Assembly (NCBI RefSeq): GCF_036421855.1
Contig: NZ_JAZGOK010000008.1
Direction: 5' to 3' (one strand)
From: Georgenia_B sunbinii
Lineage (GTDB): Bacteria; Actinomycetota; Actinomycetes; Actinomycetales; Actinomycetaceae
Length of the DNA stretch: 64,000 bases
Shown here piece by piece: positions 17,619 through 26,262 of this stretch; the stretch's first letter is position 1; every line of letters starts with the position of its first letter. Position numbers and translations under genes: made by a program. The notes beneath the pieces were generated by a model. The model was not told where the DNA came from and did not search any database. It saw only the letters and a program-made list of their open reading frames with translations.

Positions 17619-20201
17619 TCAGGCACGCAGCACGGCTCCGAAGCGCTCGCCGGTGAGGGCGACGATCCGCTCGCGGACGGCGGCGGTCTCCTCGGCGGTC
17701 AGCGTGCGGTCGGCGGCGCGCAGCCGCAGCCCGAAGGCGAGCGACTTCTTGCCTTCGCCCAGCTGCTCACCGGTGTAGACGTCGAACAGCCGCACCTCTT
17801 CGCCGAGCTCCCCCGCCCCCTCACGGACCAGTGCGAGGACGTCGGCCGAGGGCACCGCGGCGTCGACGACGAGCGCGATGTCCTCCTTGCCCGGCGGGTA
17901 GGTGGACACCGGCTCGGGCTGCACCGGCTCGACCGGGGCGACCACGAGCAGCGCGTCGAGGTCGATCTCGAAGGCGGACGCGCCGGCCGGCAGGCCCAGC
18001 GTCTGCGCCGCCCGCGGGTGCAGCTGGCCGGCGTGGCCGATGACCTCGCCACCGGCGAGCACCGCGGCGCAGCGCCCGGGGTGCCACGGCGCCTGCTCGG
18101 CCGCGCGCACCTCGACCGTCGCCCCGACGGCGCCGGCGACGACCCGGACCGCCTCGACGGCGTCGGCCCAGTCGACCGGCTGGCCGGGGCCCCACACGCC
18201 GTCGGGCACCAGCTGGCCGGTGAGCACGCCGGCGACGTGGCGCGGCTGGGCCGGCACCGCGGCGCGCAGCGCGGCGATCTCGTCGTCGGAGGGGCGGCCG
18301 TCGATCCCCGGGGCGGCCGCGGTGACGATGCCGGCCGGGTGGGTGACGAGGCCGAGCTCGTAGACGTGGGTGTCGCTCAGCCCGCGGCTGACGTTGCGCC
18401 GGGCGACGTCGAGCAGCGAGTCGAGGATGGAGGTGCGCAGCGCCGGGGCGTCGTCGGCCATCGGGTTGGTCAGGCGCAGGGTGTGGCGGCGCGCGTCGTC
18501 GCCCGGGATCTCCAGGCGGTCGTGGATGTCCCCGATGAACGGGTAGGACAGCACCTCGACGAGGCCGTGGTCGGCCAGCGCGCGGGCGACGTCGCGACGC
18601 TGCCGCTGCCCGGTGGTGAGCCCGCGGCCGGCGGGCGCGGTCGGTAGCACCGAGGGGATCTCGTCGTAGCCGGCGAGCCGGGCGACCTCTTCGACCAGGT
18701 GCGCGGAGCCGACGAGGTCCGGCCGCCAGGTCGGCGGCGTCACCGAGACGACGCCGTCGCCGGGCAGGTCGGCGACGGTGGCGCCGAGCTGCTCGAGCAG
18801 GCCGACGATCCGCTCCCGCGGGTGCTCGACGCCGGTGAGGCGCGCGACCTCGCCGAGCGGGAAGCGCAGCGGGGCGGGCGCCGTCGTCTCGTCGAGGTCA
18901 CTCACCGCCGGGTCCGCGGTGCCACCGCCGTGCTCGACGAGCAGGTCGACGACGCGCTGGGCGGCGACGTCCTGGATGCGGGTGTCGACGCCGCGCTCGA
19001 AGCGCTTGGCCGCCTCGCTGGGCAGCTTGTGCCGGCGGGCGGTGCGCGCGACGGAGACCGGGTCGAAGTGCGCGGCCTCGATGAGCACGTCGGTGGTGCC
19101 CGGGCTCACCTCGGTCGCGGCCCCGCCCATGACGCCGGCGAGGCCGAGGACGCGGGCGCCGCGGTCGCCGTCGGGCGAGTCGGTGATGAGGAGGTCCTCG
19201 GGGTCGAGGGCGCGGTCGGCGTCGTCGAGGGTGGTGAGCCGCTCCCCTGTCCGCGCGCGGCGCACGACGATCGGCGCGGCGACGAGGGCGAGGTCGTAGG
19301 CGTGCAGCGGCTGCCCGAGGTCGAGCATGACGTAGTTCGTCACGTCGACGGCGAGCGAGATCGGCCGCATGCCGGCCTGGCGGAGCCGCTCGGTGAGCCA
19401 CGACGGCGAGGGCGCGGCCGGGTCGATGCCGCGCACGATCCGGGTGACGAAGCGGTCGCAGCCGACGTTGCCGTTGATCGGGGCGGCGTCGTCGACCTCG
19501 ACGCCGAACCCGTCGGCGGTGGCGGCGGGCGGCGGGCCGGCCGGCAGGTTCGCGGGCAGCGCCGGGTCGGTGAAGGCCGCGCCGGTGGCGTGGGCGTACT
19601 CGCGGGCGACGCCGCGCATCGAGAAGCAGTAGCCGCGGTCGGGCGTCACGTTGATCTCGAGCACCTCGGTGCCGAGGCCGAGCAGCGCGACCGCGTCGGC
19701 GCCGGGCGCCGGGACCGGCTCGTCGAGGTAGTCGCCGAGCACGATGATGCCGTCGTGGTCGTCGCCCAGGCCGAGCTCGCTCACCGAGCAGATCATGCCG
19801 TCGGAGGTGTGGCCGTAGGTCTTGCGGGCGGCGATGTGGAAGTCGCCGGGAAGGGTGGTGCCGGGCAGCGCGACGACGACGTCGTCCCCGACGGCGAAGT
19901 TGTGCGCGCCGCAGACGATCCCGCGCGACGGGACGTCAGCGGGCTCCTTGCCGGTGCCGGGGGCGTCGTTGTGCTCCGGCCCGACGTCGACGCGGCAGTA
20001 GTTGATCGCCTTGCCGTTCTTGTGCTCCTCGGTCTCGATCGACAGCACCCGGCCGACGACGAGCGGTCCGGTGACCGCGGCGGGCACGATCTCCTCTTCC
20101 TCGAGGCCGACCCGGACGAGGTCGGCGGCGAGGTCGGCGGCGGTGGTGCCGGCGGGGACGGCGGCGTGCTCGGCGAGCCAGCTCAGCGGGACGTAAGGCA
20201 T
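17619..20201 (-). CDS. pheT: Phenylalanyl-tRNA synthetase beta subunit
   Basis: Large subunit of the (alpha-beta)2 PheRS. The 860-residue length is typical. Domains in order: opening helix, an EMAP/tRNA-binding OB fold (about residues 40-160, with GIVCGAHNFAVGD), B3/B4 editing domain, B5 domain, a catalytic-like domain (about 490-700), and a C-terminal ferredoxin-fold anticodon-binding domain (about 765-860, YPPGKEDIALVVD). It is separated from the pheS stop by 1 nt. Confidence 0.97.
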   Translation of the reverse strand: MPYVPLSWLAEHAAVPAGTTAADLAADLVRVGLEEEEIVPAAVTGPLVVGRVLSIETEEHKNGKAINYCRVDVGPEHNDAPGTGKEPADVPSRGIVCGAHNFAVGDDVVVALPGTTLPGDFHIAARKTYGHTSDGMICSVSELGLGDDHDGIIVLGDYLDEPVPAPGADAVALLGLGTEVLEINVTPDRGYCFSMRGVAREYAHATGAAFTDPALPANLPAGPPPAATADGFGVEVDDAAPINGNVGCDRFVTRIVRGIDPAAPSPSWLTERLRQAGMRPISLAVDVTNYVMLDLGQPLHAYDLALVAAPIVVRRARTGERLTTLDDADRALDPEDLLITDSPDGDRGARVLGLAGVMGGAATEVSPGTTDVLIEAAHFDPVSVARTARRHKLPSEAAKRFERGVDTRIQDVAAQRVVDLLVEHGGGTADPAVSDLDETTAPAPLRFPLGEVARLTGVEHPRERIVGLLEQLGATVADLPGDGVVSVTPPTWRPDLVGSAHLVEEVARLAGYDEIPSVLPTAPAGRGLTTGQRQRRDVARALADHGLVEVLSYPFIGDIHDRLEIPGDDARRHTLRLTNPMADDAPALRTSILDSLLDVARRNVSRGLSDTHVYELGLVTHPAGIVTAAAPGIDGRPSDDEIAALRAAVPAQPRHVAGVLTGQLVPDGVWGPGQPVDWADAVEAVRVVAGAVGATVEVRAAEQAPWHPGRCAAVLAGGEVIGHAGQLHPRAAQTLGLPAGASAFEIDLDALLVVAPVEPVQPEPVSTYPPGKEDIALVVDAAVPSADVLALVREGAGELGEEVRLFDVYTGEQLGEGKKSLAFGLRLRAADRTLTAEETAAVRERIVALTGERFGAVLRA

Positions 20202-20202
20202 G

Positions 20203-21279
20203 TCAGTTCCCCTTTCCGGTGGTACCGAACTGGGCGGAGAAGCGCATGTCGCCCTCGACGATGTCGTGCATGTCAGCGATGCCGTGGCGGAACATCAGGG
20301 TGCGCTCGATGCCCATGCCGAAGGCGAAGCCGGTGTACTCCTCCGGGTCGATCCCGGCGGCGGTGAGCACCTGGGGGTTGACCATGCCGCAGCCGCCCCA
20401 CTCGACCCAGCCGGGGCCGCCCTTCTTCTGCGGGAACCAGACGTCCATCTCGGCGCTGGGCTCGGTGAACGGGAAGAACGCCGGGCGCAGCCGGGTGCGG
20501 GACTCGGGGCCGAACATCGCGCGGGCGAAGTGGTCGAGGGTGCCCTTGAGGTGCGCCATCGTCAGGCCCTTGTCCACCGCCAGCCCCTCGACCTGGTGGA
20601 ACACCGGGGTGTGGGTGGCGTCGAGCGCGTCGTTGCGGAACACCTTGCCCGGGCAGGCGATGTAGATCGGCACGTCGCGGCTGAGCATGGTGCGCGCCTG
20701 CACCGGGGAGGTGTGGGTACGCAGCACGAGACCGTCGGTGGGCTGCTCGGCGGTGCCGGCGACGTAGAACGTGTCGGCCATCTGCCGGGCCGGGTGGTCG
20801 GGGCCGTGGTTGAGGGCGTCGAAGTTCAGCCACTCGTGCTCGACCTCGGGGCCCTCAGCGATCTCCCAGCCCATCGCGACGAAGAAGTCGCCGACCTCCT
20901 CCTGGAGCGTCTCCAGCGGGTGGCGGGCGCCGCGTGGCCGGCGGTCGGTGGGCAGCGTGACGTCGACGGTCTCTTCTCGCAGCCGGCGCACCTCCTCCTC
21001 GGCCTCGAGCTGCTGCTGGCGCGCGGCGATGGCCTGCTGGATGCGCCCGCGGGCCTGGCCGAGGTTCTTGCCGGCAGCGGCCTTGTCCTTGGCCTCGAGC
21101 CGGCCGATCTCGCGGTTGGCAAGAGTGAGCGGGCTGCGGTCACCGGTGTGCGCCAGGCGCGCCGACTTCAGCTCCTCGAGCGTGCCGGCCGCCTCGAACG
21201 CGGCGAGCGCCTGCTCGACGGCGGTGGCCAGGCCCGCGGCGTCGAGCGGGGACAGCGGGGGGTGGGCGGGGGTGGTCAT
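20203..21279 (-). CDS. pheS: Phenylalanyl-tRNA synthetase alpha subunit
   Basis: Catalytic class II subunit of PheRS, 358 residues. It has an N-terminal coiled coil (about residues 50-95) and the class II core, with HTSPVQARTM, FRNDALDATHTP (motif 2) and GMGIERTLMFRHG (motif 3). The ATG at 21279 has GGAAGG 5 nt upstream and was chosen over an in-frame start 42 bp earlier that lacks conservation. It heads the pheST operon. Confidence 0.97.
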   Translation of the reverse strand: MTTPAHPPLSPLDAAGLATAVEQALAAFEAAGTLEELKSARLAHTGDRSPLTLANREIGRLEAKDKAAAGKNLGQARGRIQQAIAARQQQLEAEEEVRRLREETVDVTLPTDRRPRGARHPLETLQEEVGDFFVAMGWEIAEGPEVEHEWLNFDALNHGPDHPARQMADTFYVAGTAEQPTDGLVLRTHTSPVQARTMLSRDVPIYIACPGKVFRNDALDATHTPVFHQVEGLAVDKGLTMAHLKGTLDHFARAMFGPESRTRLRPAFFPFTEPSAEMDVWFPQKKGGPGWVEWGGCGMVNPQVLTAAGIDPEEYTGFAFGMGIERTLMFRHGIADMHDIVEGDMRFSAQFGTTGKGN

Positions 21280-21647
21280 GCGTACCTTCCGAGCGTCGTC
21301 GTGCCTGTCGGCATCCAGCAAGGGACTGTAGTCGTCATGCCCGCTCGGGAGCGGCGGTGTCCGCCGCGTACGTCAGCTGCCGTGCTCGTCCCGGGCCACC
21401 TCGCGTGGGGCGGCACCGCCGGGGCGCGTCAGCGCGAGGCCCGAACGGGCCCGCTAAATCGACGGCTGCGCATGGGGATCATGGTGCCATACGAGTCGCT
21501 CCGCGGCTGCGCGCGGCTGCGTCGAGAGCGCCCGCGCCGGCCGCCGGGACCGCGCACCGCGTCAGGGCGGGGCGACACCCTTGCCCGATCGGGCGCTCCG
21601 CGACCGAGGTGGTTGCCACCGGCGCCGCCCGGCGCTAGGAACGTCCC
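21280..21647. other. Divergent spacer between pheS and the HdeD-like gene
   Basis: This 368-bp stretch has no credible gene. On the minus strand a TACAGT hexamer (21325-21330) could be the pheS -10, without a good -35. No T-box or Phe-rich leader peptide was recognised. The rest is GC-rich sequence with no clear structure. Confidence 0.4.
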
Positions 21648-22238
21648 ATGACCAGCACCAGCGATGCCCGTTCACCGCTCCCGACGTTCTCCGCCCTGGC
21701 GAGGCAGCTGTGGTACCTCCCGGTCATCCGTGGGGTCCTCGGCGTCGTGCTCGGGATCGTCGTCCTCGTCTGGCCGTCGATCGCCGTCCTGACGATCGTC
21801 ACGCTCCTCGGCGTCTACTGGCTGATCGACGGTGTGCTCTCGGTCGTCGACGGCATCCGGCGGCGCGGGACGCCCGGCGCGGGCTGGGAGATCTTCTTCG
21901 GCGTCGTCGGCGCCGTCGCCGGCCTCGTGCTCATCATCCGGCCGGGCATGTCGGCGGCGCTGCTCATCATGCTCGCCGGGGTCTGGGCGATCGCCGGCGG
22001 CGTCGTGCTGGCGATCACCGCGGTGGCGGCCCGCAAGGCCGTCGGCGCCGGCTGGGGCTGGGGAGTGTTCCTCGGGCTGGCGACCGTAGCGTTCGGCGTC
22101 GTGCTCGTCGCCGTTCCGGACCTCACCGCCACCGTGCTGGGGATCGTCCTCGGCATCTACGCGATCGTGGCGGGCCTGCTGTTCATCGCCCTCGGGTTCG
22201 CGATCCGCACCCTGGGCAAGCGGGCCGCACCCGCCTGA
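21648..22238 (+). CDS. HdeD-like (DUF308) membrane protein
   Basis: The 196-residue protein has six transmembrane helices arranged as three hairpins, with the repeated G-I-x-x-L-x-x-P pattern (VLGIVVLVWPS, GLVLIIRPGMS, FGVVLVAVPDLT) of the DUF308/HdeD family. Relatives in enterobacteria are linked to acid resistance, but the role in Actinobacteria is not established. The ATG is preceded by AGGAA. Confidence 0.88.
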   Translation: MTSTSDARSPLPTFSALARQLWYLPVIRGVLGVVLGIVVLVWPSIAVLTIVTLLGVYWLIDGVLSVVDGIRRRGTPGAGWEIFFGVVGAVAGLVLIIRPGMSAALLIMLAGVWAIAGGVVLAITAVAARKAVGAGWGWGVFLGLATVAFGVVLVAVPDLTATVLGIVLGIYAIVAGLLFIALGFAIRTLGKRAAPA

Positions 22239-22259
22239 CCGGCAGCGAGCCCGGCGCGG

Positions 22260-23069
22260 TCACCCAGCTCGTCCCGCTCCCAGCGGGAGCGTCGCCAGCA
22301 CCTCGTGCCGCGGCCCGCCGCCGCGCCCCTCCCCCAGGACGGACGAGACCAGGTCGAGCTGCGTCGCCTGCCACACCGGGCCGCGGTAGACCGACAGTGC
22401 ATGGACGACGGCGTCGAGGTCGACCTCGCCCGGGCGCGCCGGGCCGCCGGGTTCGCGCGACCGGCCGGTGCGCGCGGGACCGGCCTGCCGCCCCGTGCTG
22501 CCGCGGTGCCAGTCGCTGCCCCGCGCCGCCGCCCCGTCGTCCGCCCAGCCGCCGCGCCGCCCGGACCACTCACCCCCGCGGGAGCTGCGAGGGGGCCCGC
22601 CCGCCCACTCGGGTCTGCCGCGATCACGCTCGCCGCGCCGGCCACCACGCCCCTGCCTCCCGCGCCGGCCGAGCCGGGCGACGGTCAGGTGAGCGCGGCG
22701 GCGGTCACGGGCGTCGAGCCGCGAGATGCCCGCGCCGGCCGCCTCGCACTCGGCCATGAACGGCACGATGTCGACGTCGGTCTGCAGCCCCACCCACAGC
22801 GCCGATCCGGAGAACACCCCGGCGCCGGCGAGCTCGGCCTCGAACGGGTCCCACCGGGCAGCGACGGCGGCGAGCTCGGCAGTGAGCTCGTCGGCAGCAC
22901 CACCTGGCACCTCGCCGAAGAACGCCAGCGTCACGTGCCGCTGCTCGGGGTCGGTCCACCGCAGCGGTGACGGTCCGCCGCCGCGCCACGGGGGCACGAC
23001 GGCGTCGACGGCCACCTGCAGGTGGTCCAACGCCTCTGACGGGGGCCGGAGCGCGGCGAAGAGTCGCAT
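22260..23069 (-). CDS. thpR: RNA 2',3'-cyclic phosphodiesterase-like 2H protein with RG-rich insert
   Basis: A 2H phosphoesterase of the ThpR/LigT family. Start MRLFAALRPP is canonical, and the two catalytic H-x-T motifs are HVTLAFFGEV (about residue 50) and HLTVARL (about residue 126). The protein has 269 residues against about 180 usual: roughly 90 Arg/Gly/Ser/Pro-rich residues (about 133-220) separate the second motif from the final strand (VWQATQLDLVSSVL). The insert is low-complexity and probably disordered. The product is still likely active, since both motifs are intact. Confidence 0.85.
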   Translation of the reverse strand: MRLFAALRPPSEALDHLQVAVDAVVPPWRGGGPSPLRWTDPEQRHVTLAFFGEVPGGAADELTAELAAVAARWDPFEAELAGAGVFSGSALWVGLQTDVDIVPFMAECEAAGAGISRLDARDRRRAHLTVARLGRRGRQGRGGRRGERDRGRPEWAGGPPRSSRGGEWSGRRGGWADDGAAARGSDWHRGSTGRQAGPARTGRSREPGGPARPGEVDLDAVVHALSVYRGPVWQATQLDLVSSVLGEGRGGGPRHEVLATLPLGAGRAG

Positions 23070-23132
23070 CGAGCCATCGTGCCACCACCGGCTGCCCATG
23101 TGGTGCACGTCACACCCGGGTATGGTTGGCGG

Positions 23133-23564
23133 ATGCGTATCTCCGAGATTCTCCGGCGCAAGGGCGATGCCGTCGTCACGATCCGAAGTGATGCGACGCT
23201 CGCTGACCTCCTCGACCTGCTCGACGAGCACCGCATCGGTGCCTGCGTCGTCAGTGACGCCGATCGGACGGTGCTCGGGATCGTCAGCGAGCGCGACGTC
23301 GTCGTGCACCTCCATCGCGCCCCGGAGCAGCGCACCGTCCTCGTCCGCGACCTCATGTCGTCCGACGTCGTCACCTGCGCGCCGGAGGACGATGTCGAGA
23401 ACCTCGCACGCACGATGACCGACCGCCGGATCCGGCACCTGCCGGTCGTCGTCGACGGGAAGCTGGCGGGGATCGTGAGCATCGGCGACGTGGTCAAGCA
23501 GCGGCTCGACCACCTGCAGCACGAGCGGGACGAGCTCGTCAGCTACGTCCAGCAGGGCGGCTGA
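23133..23564 (+). CDS. CBS-domain pair protein
   Basis: The 143-residue protein consists of two CBS motifs (about residues 10-65 and 72-130), with VSERDVVVHL and VSIGDVVKQRLDHL closing the two halves. Stand-alone CBS pairs bind adenine nucleotides and regulate partners; the partner here is unknown. The start MRISEILRRKG matches the family. A TATGGT hexamer ends 6 nt before the ATG, so the mRNA is probably leaderless. It is divergent from thpR. Confidence 0.9.
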   Translation: MRISEILRRKGDAVVTIRSDATLADLLDLLDEHRIGACVVSDADRTVLGIVSERDVVVHLHRAPEQRTVLVRDLMSSDVVTCAPEDDVENLARTMTDRRIRHLPVVVDGKLAGIVSIGDVVKQRLDHLQHERDELVSYVQQGG

Positions 23565-23597
23565 CCCCACCCCCGCCCCACCCCACCTCTCGTCGCT

Positions 23598-23729
23598 GAC
23601 AGCGGGATTGTCAACGGCGTGGACAATCCCGCTCTCGCGGACAAGTCTGCTGTCGCGGACAATCCCGCTCTCGCGGACAATCCCGCTGTCGCGGACAATC
23701 CCGCTGTCGCGGACAAGTGTGCTGTCGGC
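23598..23729. repeat. 18-bp tandem repeat array, locus 3 (6 direct units and 1 inverted core)
   Basis: Direct units begin at 23622, 23640, 23658, 23676, 23694 and 23712 and closely follow GACAATCCCGCTGTCGCG. An inverted core GACAGCGGGATTGTC precedes them at 23598-23612. The inverted core and first direct unit can pair over 14 of 15 positions with a 9-nt loop. The array lies between the 3' ends of two convergent genes. Confidence 0.93.
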
Positions 23730-23763
23730 GCATGTGTGGATGTGTGCGTGGGTGGGGTGTGGG

Positions 23764-24609
23764 TCAGGGGTGGCGCTGGGCGCGGGCGGAGGCGTAGAGA
23801 CACAGCGTCGCGGCGGTGGCGACGTTGAGTGACTCGGCCAGGCCGTGGATCGGGACCCCGACGACGGCGTCCGCCAGTGCCACCTCGGCCTCGCTCAGGC
23901 CGTGGGCCTCGTGCCCGAAGATCCAGGCCGCCGGCCGGCGCAGGTCCGGCCCGCCACCGGCGGCGGTGCCCCGGGCGGCGTGGTCGGCGAGGTCGTCGAG
24001 GTCCCACTCGGCGCCGGCGTCCGCGGCGAGCAGCTGGAGCCCGCCGGCGCGCAGCCGCTCGAGCGAGCCGGCGAGATCATCGGTCTCGACGACGGGCAGG
24101 TGGAACAGCGAGCCTGCGGTAGCGCGCACCACCTTGGGGTTGTGCAGCTCGACGGAGCCGGGGCCGAGCAGCACCCCGCCGGCGCCGGCAGCGTCCGCGG
24201 CCCGGATGATGGTGCCGACGTTGCCCGGGTCGGTGCCGCGGGCGAGCACCGCGACCAGGGCCGCGCCGTCGAGCGCGTCGAGCGGGTGCGGCTCGGCGCG
24301 GACGACGGCGAGCAGCCCCTGCGCGTCCCCGCTCATCGCGGCGACCACGTCGGGGGCGGTGAGGTGGATGTGGGAGACCGAGCCCCGCGCGGCGGTGGCG
24401 ATCTCGGGGTAGCGCTCGACGGCGTCGGGCGTCAGGTAGAGGTCCCGGACCAGTCCAGGGGCGTGGGCGACGGCCTCTCGGACGCCCTGCGGGCCCTCGA
24501 CGAGGAACTGGCCGTGGCGTTCACGCGCCGAACGCCCGGACAACCGCTTGACCATCCGCACCCGATCAGATCGGGGGTTGGTCAGCAGGTCGTCCGGGCG
24601 TTCGGTCAC
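23764..24609 (-). CDS. SpoU/TrmH-family RNA 2'-O-methyltransferase
   Basis: The 281-residue protein has an N-terminal substrate-binding domain (FLVEGPQGVREAV) and a trefoil-knot SPOUT domain with the three SpoU motifs: ARGTDPGNVGTIIRAADAAG, WIFGHEAHGLS, and VPIHGLAESLNVATAATLCL. It uses S-adenosylmethionine to methylate rRNA or tRNA. The target is not set by sequence; a 23S rRNA target is common for this subgroup. GTG start, 22 nt after rplT; this gene order is usual in Actinobacteria. Confidence 0.92.
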   Translation of the reverse strand: MTERPDDLLTNPRSDRVRMVKRLSGRSARERHGQFLVEGPQGVREAVAHAPGLVRDLYLTPDAVERYPEIATAARGSVSHIHLTAPDVVAAMSGDAQGLLAVVRAEPHPLDALDGAALVAVLARGTDPGNVGTIIRAADAAGAGGVLLGPGSVELHNPKVVRATAGSLFHLPVVETDDLAGSLERLRAGGLQLLAADAGAEWDLDDLADHAARGTAAGGGPDLRRPAAWIFGHEAHGLSEAEVALADAVVGVPIHGLAESLNVATAATLCLYASARAQRHP

Positions 24610-24631
24610 GGCGTGATCGTCGAGCCGGCGA

Positions 24632-25012
24632 TCAGGCCGCTGGTGCGTTGACGTCCTCGGGGAGGTTGGCCTTGGCCACCTCGACGAGCTTGGCGAACGC
24701 AGCCGGGTCGCTGACCGCCAGCTCGGCGAGCATGCGGCGGTCGACCTCGACCTCGGCGGCCTTGAGGCCCTGGATGAAGCGGTTGTACGTCATGCCCTCG
24801 GCGCGCACCGCGGCGTTGATGCGCTGGATCCACAACCGGCGGAAGTCACCCTTGCGGGCCTTCCGGTCACGGTAGTTGTAGGTCATCGAGTGCGTGACCT
24901 GCTCCTTGGCCTTGCGGTACAGCCGCGAACGCTGCCCGCGGTAACCGCTGGCGCGCTCGAGTGTCGTCCGGCGCTTCTTGTGGGCGTTGACCGCCCGCTT
25001 GACGCGTGCCAC
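24632..25012 (-). CDS. rplT: 50S ribosomal protein L20
   Basis: Early-assembly 23S rRNA-binding protein. 126 residues, starting MARVKRAVNAHKKRR, with the hallmark RDRKARKGDFRRLWIQRINA. In several bacteria L20 represses its own operon by binding the mRNA. Third gene of infC-rpmI-rplT. Confidence 0.98.
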   Translation of the reverse strand: MARVKRAVNAHKKRRTTLERASGYRGQRSRLYRKAKEQVTHSMTYNYRDRKARKGDFRRLWIQRINAAVRAEGMTYNRFIQGLKAAEVEVDRRMLAELAVSDPAAFAKLVEVAKANLPEDVNAPAA

Positions 25013-25036
25013 GTCGTTCTCCTTTAGTCGGGCGGC

Positions 25037-25231
25037 TTAGAGGCCGAGCATCTTCTTGATTGCGGGGGTGTCGGCCGGGGAGACCGCCTTGTCCTGGGCG
25101 AGCCGGCGCGTACGCGTGGACGGCTTGCTCTCGAGGAGGTGCCGGCGGTTGGCCTGCTCGCGCATGAGCTTCCCGCTACCGGTGATCTTGAAACGCTTCT
25201 TTGCACCGGAGTGCGTCTTGTTCTTCGGCAT
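25037..25231 (-). CDS. rpmI: 50S ribosomal protein L35
   Basis: 64-residue basic ribosomal protein, MPKNKTHSGAKKRFK start and KKMLGL end, full length for bL35. It lies 24 bp before rplT and 84 bp after infC, the conserved order. Confidence 0.98.
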   Translation of the reverse strand: MPKNKTHSGAKKRFKITGSGKLMREQANRRHLLESKPSTRTRRLAQDKAVSPADTPAIKKMLGL

Positions 25232-25315
25232 CGTCTTCCTCTGTCGAACCGTGCCCGGGGGCACGGGTAGGGTGCCGGCTCTCGCCGGCGTCGGACATCA
25301 GGCGCAGCCCGGGGG

Positions 25316-26035
25316 CTACTCCTCCACTGGGGTCTGGACCGCCGCTGCGGGCTCGGCCGCTGCTGCGGGCTCAGCCGCCGCTGCGGACTCAGTCGCTGCT
25401 GCGGGCTCAGTCGCCGCTGCGGGCTCCGCCGCCGCTGCGGTCTCGGCCGCCGCTGCGGTCTCGGCCGCTGCGGTGTCGGCCGCCTTCTGCTCGCGGGCCC
25501 GGCGCTGCTCGCTCCGGGCTTCGGTCTTCTTCTTGTGCGGACCGATGACCATCGTCATGTTGCGTCCGTCAAGCCGCGGGGTGCTCTCGATGAAACCGAG
25601 CTCGGAGACCTCTTCCGCCAGCTTCTGCAGCAACCGCATGCCCATCTCCGGGCGGGACTGCTCACGGCCGCGGAACATGATCATGACCTTGACCTTGTCG
25701 CCGCCCTTGAGGAACCGCTCGACGTGCCCCTTCTTGGTGGCGTAGTCGTGCGGGTCGATCTTCAGGCGGAACCGGATCTCCTTGAGGATGGTGTTGACCT
25801 GGTTACGACGGGCGTCGCGCGCCTTGACGGCTGCTTCGTACTTGAACTTGCCGTAGTCCATGAGCTTGCACACGGGCGGCCGCGCGTCGGGTGCGACCTC
25901 GACGAGGTCGAGGTCGGCCTCCTGGGCCAGTCGTAGTGCGTCCTCAACCCGAACGACACCCACCTGCTCACCGGCGGGTCCGACGAGCCGGACCTCGGGA
26001 ACGCGGATGCGATCGTTGATACGGGGCTCGCTGAT
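25316..26035 (-). CDS. infC: Translation initiation factor IF-3
   Basis: Binds the 30S subunit, blocks premature 50S joining and proofreads start codons. Homology begins at ISEPRINDRIRVPEV, and no ATG, GTG or TTG lies near. The first codon of that block is ATC (26035), preceded 6 nt upstream by GAGGAG. Rare start codons in infC are known as an IF-3 autoregulation device. With this start the protein has 239 residues: a normal IF-3 core of about 180, plus a C-terminal tail of nearly pure Ala/Glu/Thr/Pro (from about residue 192) encoded by 18-bp repeats. Confidence 0.92.
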   Translation of the reverse strand: MSEPRINDRIRVPEVRLVGPAGEQVGVVRVEDALRLAQEADLDLVEVAPDARPPVCKLMDYGKFKYEAAVKARDARRNQVNTILKEIRFRLKIDPHDYATKKGHVERFLKGGDKVKVMIMFRGREQSRPEMGMRLLQKLAEEVSELGFIESTPRLDGRNMTMVIGPHKKKTEARSEQRRAREQKAADTAAAETAAAAETAAAAEPAAATEPAAATESAAAAEPAAAAEPAAAVQTPVEE

Positions 26036-26074
26036 GTGCTGCTCCTCTTCCTTGTCGATAACTGCTAACGAAGA

Positions 26075-26106
26075 AGGCCTCCGTTCGCAGTTGCGCACGG
26101 AGGCCT
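26075..26106 (-). promoter_or_regulatory. infC leader hairpin, possible attenuator
   Basis: A perfect 10-bp stem (AGGCCTCCGT with ACGGAGGCCT) with a second 4-bp stem inside its loop lies about 40 nt before the infC start. On the minus strand it is followed by TTCTTCGTT. The position and shape suit transcription attenuation or ribosomal autoregulation of infC-rpmI-rplT. No match to a named leader family is claimed. Confidence 0.55.
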
Positions 26107-26262
26107 CAAGGTCGCGGCACCAACTTCGTGCCAGAGGGTCGCCCCTCGGTGACCGTGAACCCAGCCTCTGTCGCCCGTGAGGGCCGTCGAGACAAGGTGG
26201 GAGGAACTCCGCTTGCACGCCGGAGTAACAATCCGGCGGGTCAGTCTGAGAGACTACCACGC

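Noticed and set aside
21280..21647. T-box or Phe attenuator before pheS
   Set aside because: No T-box core, no Phe-codon run and no clear terminator were found.
23598..23729. CRISPR array
   Set aside because: Units are back to back with 3-bp gaps and no unique spacers, and no cas gene is near.
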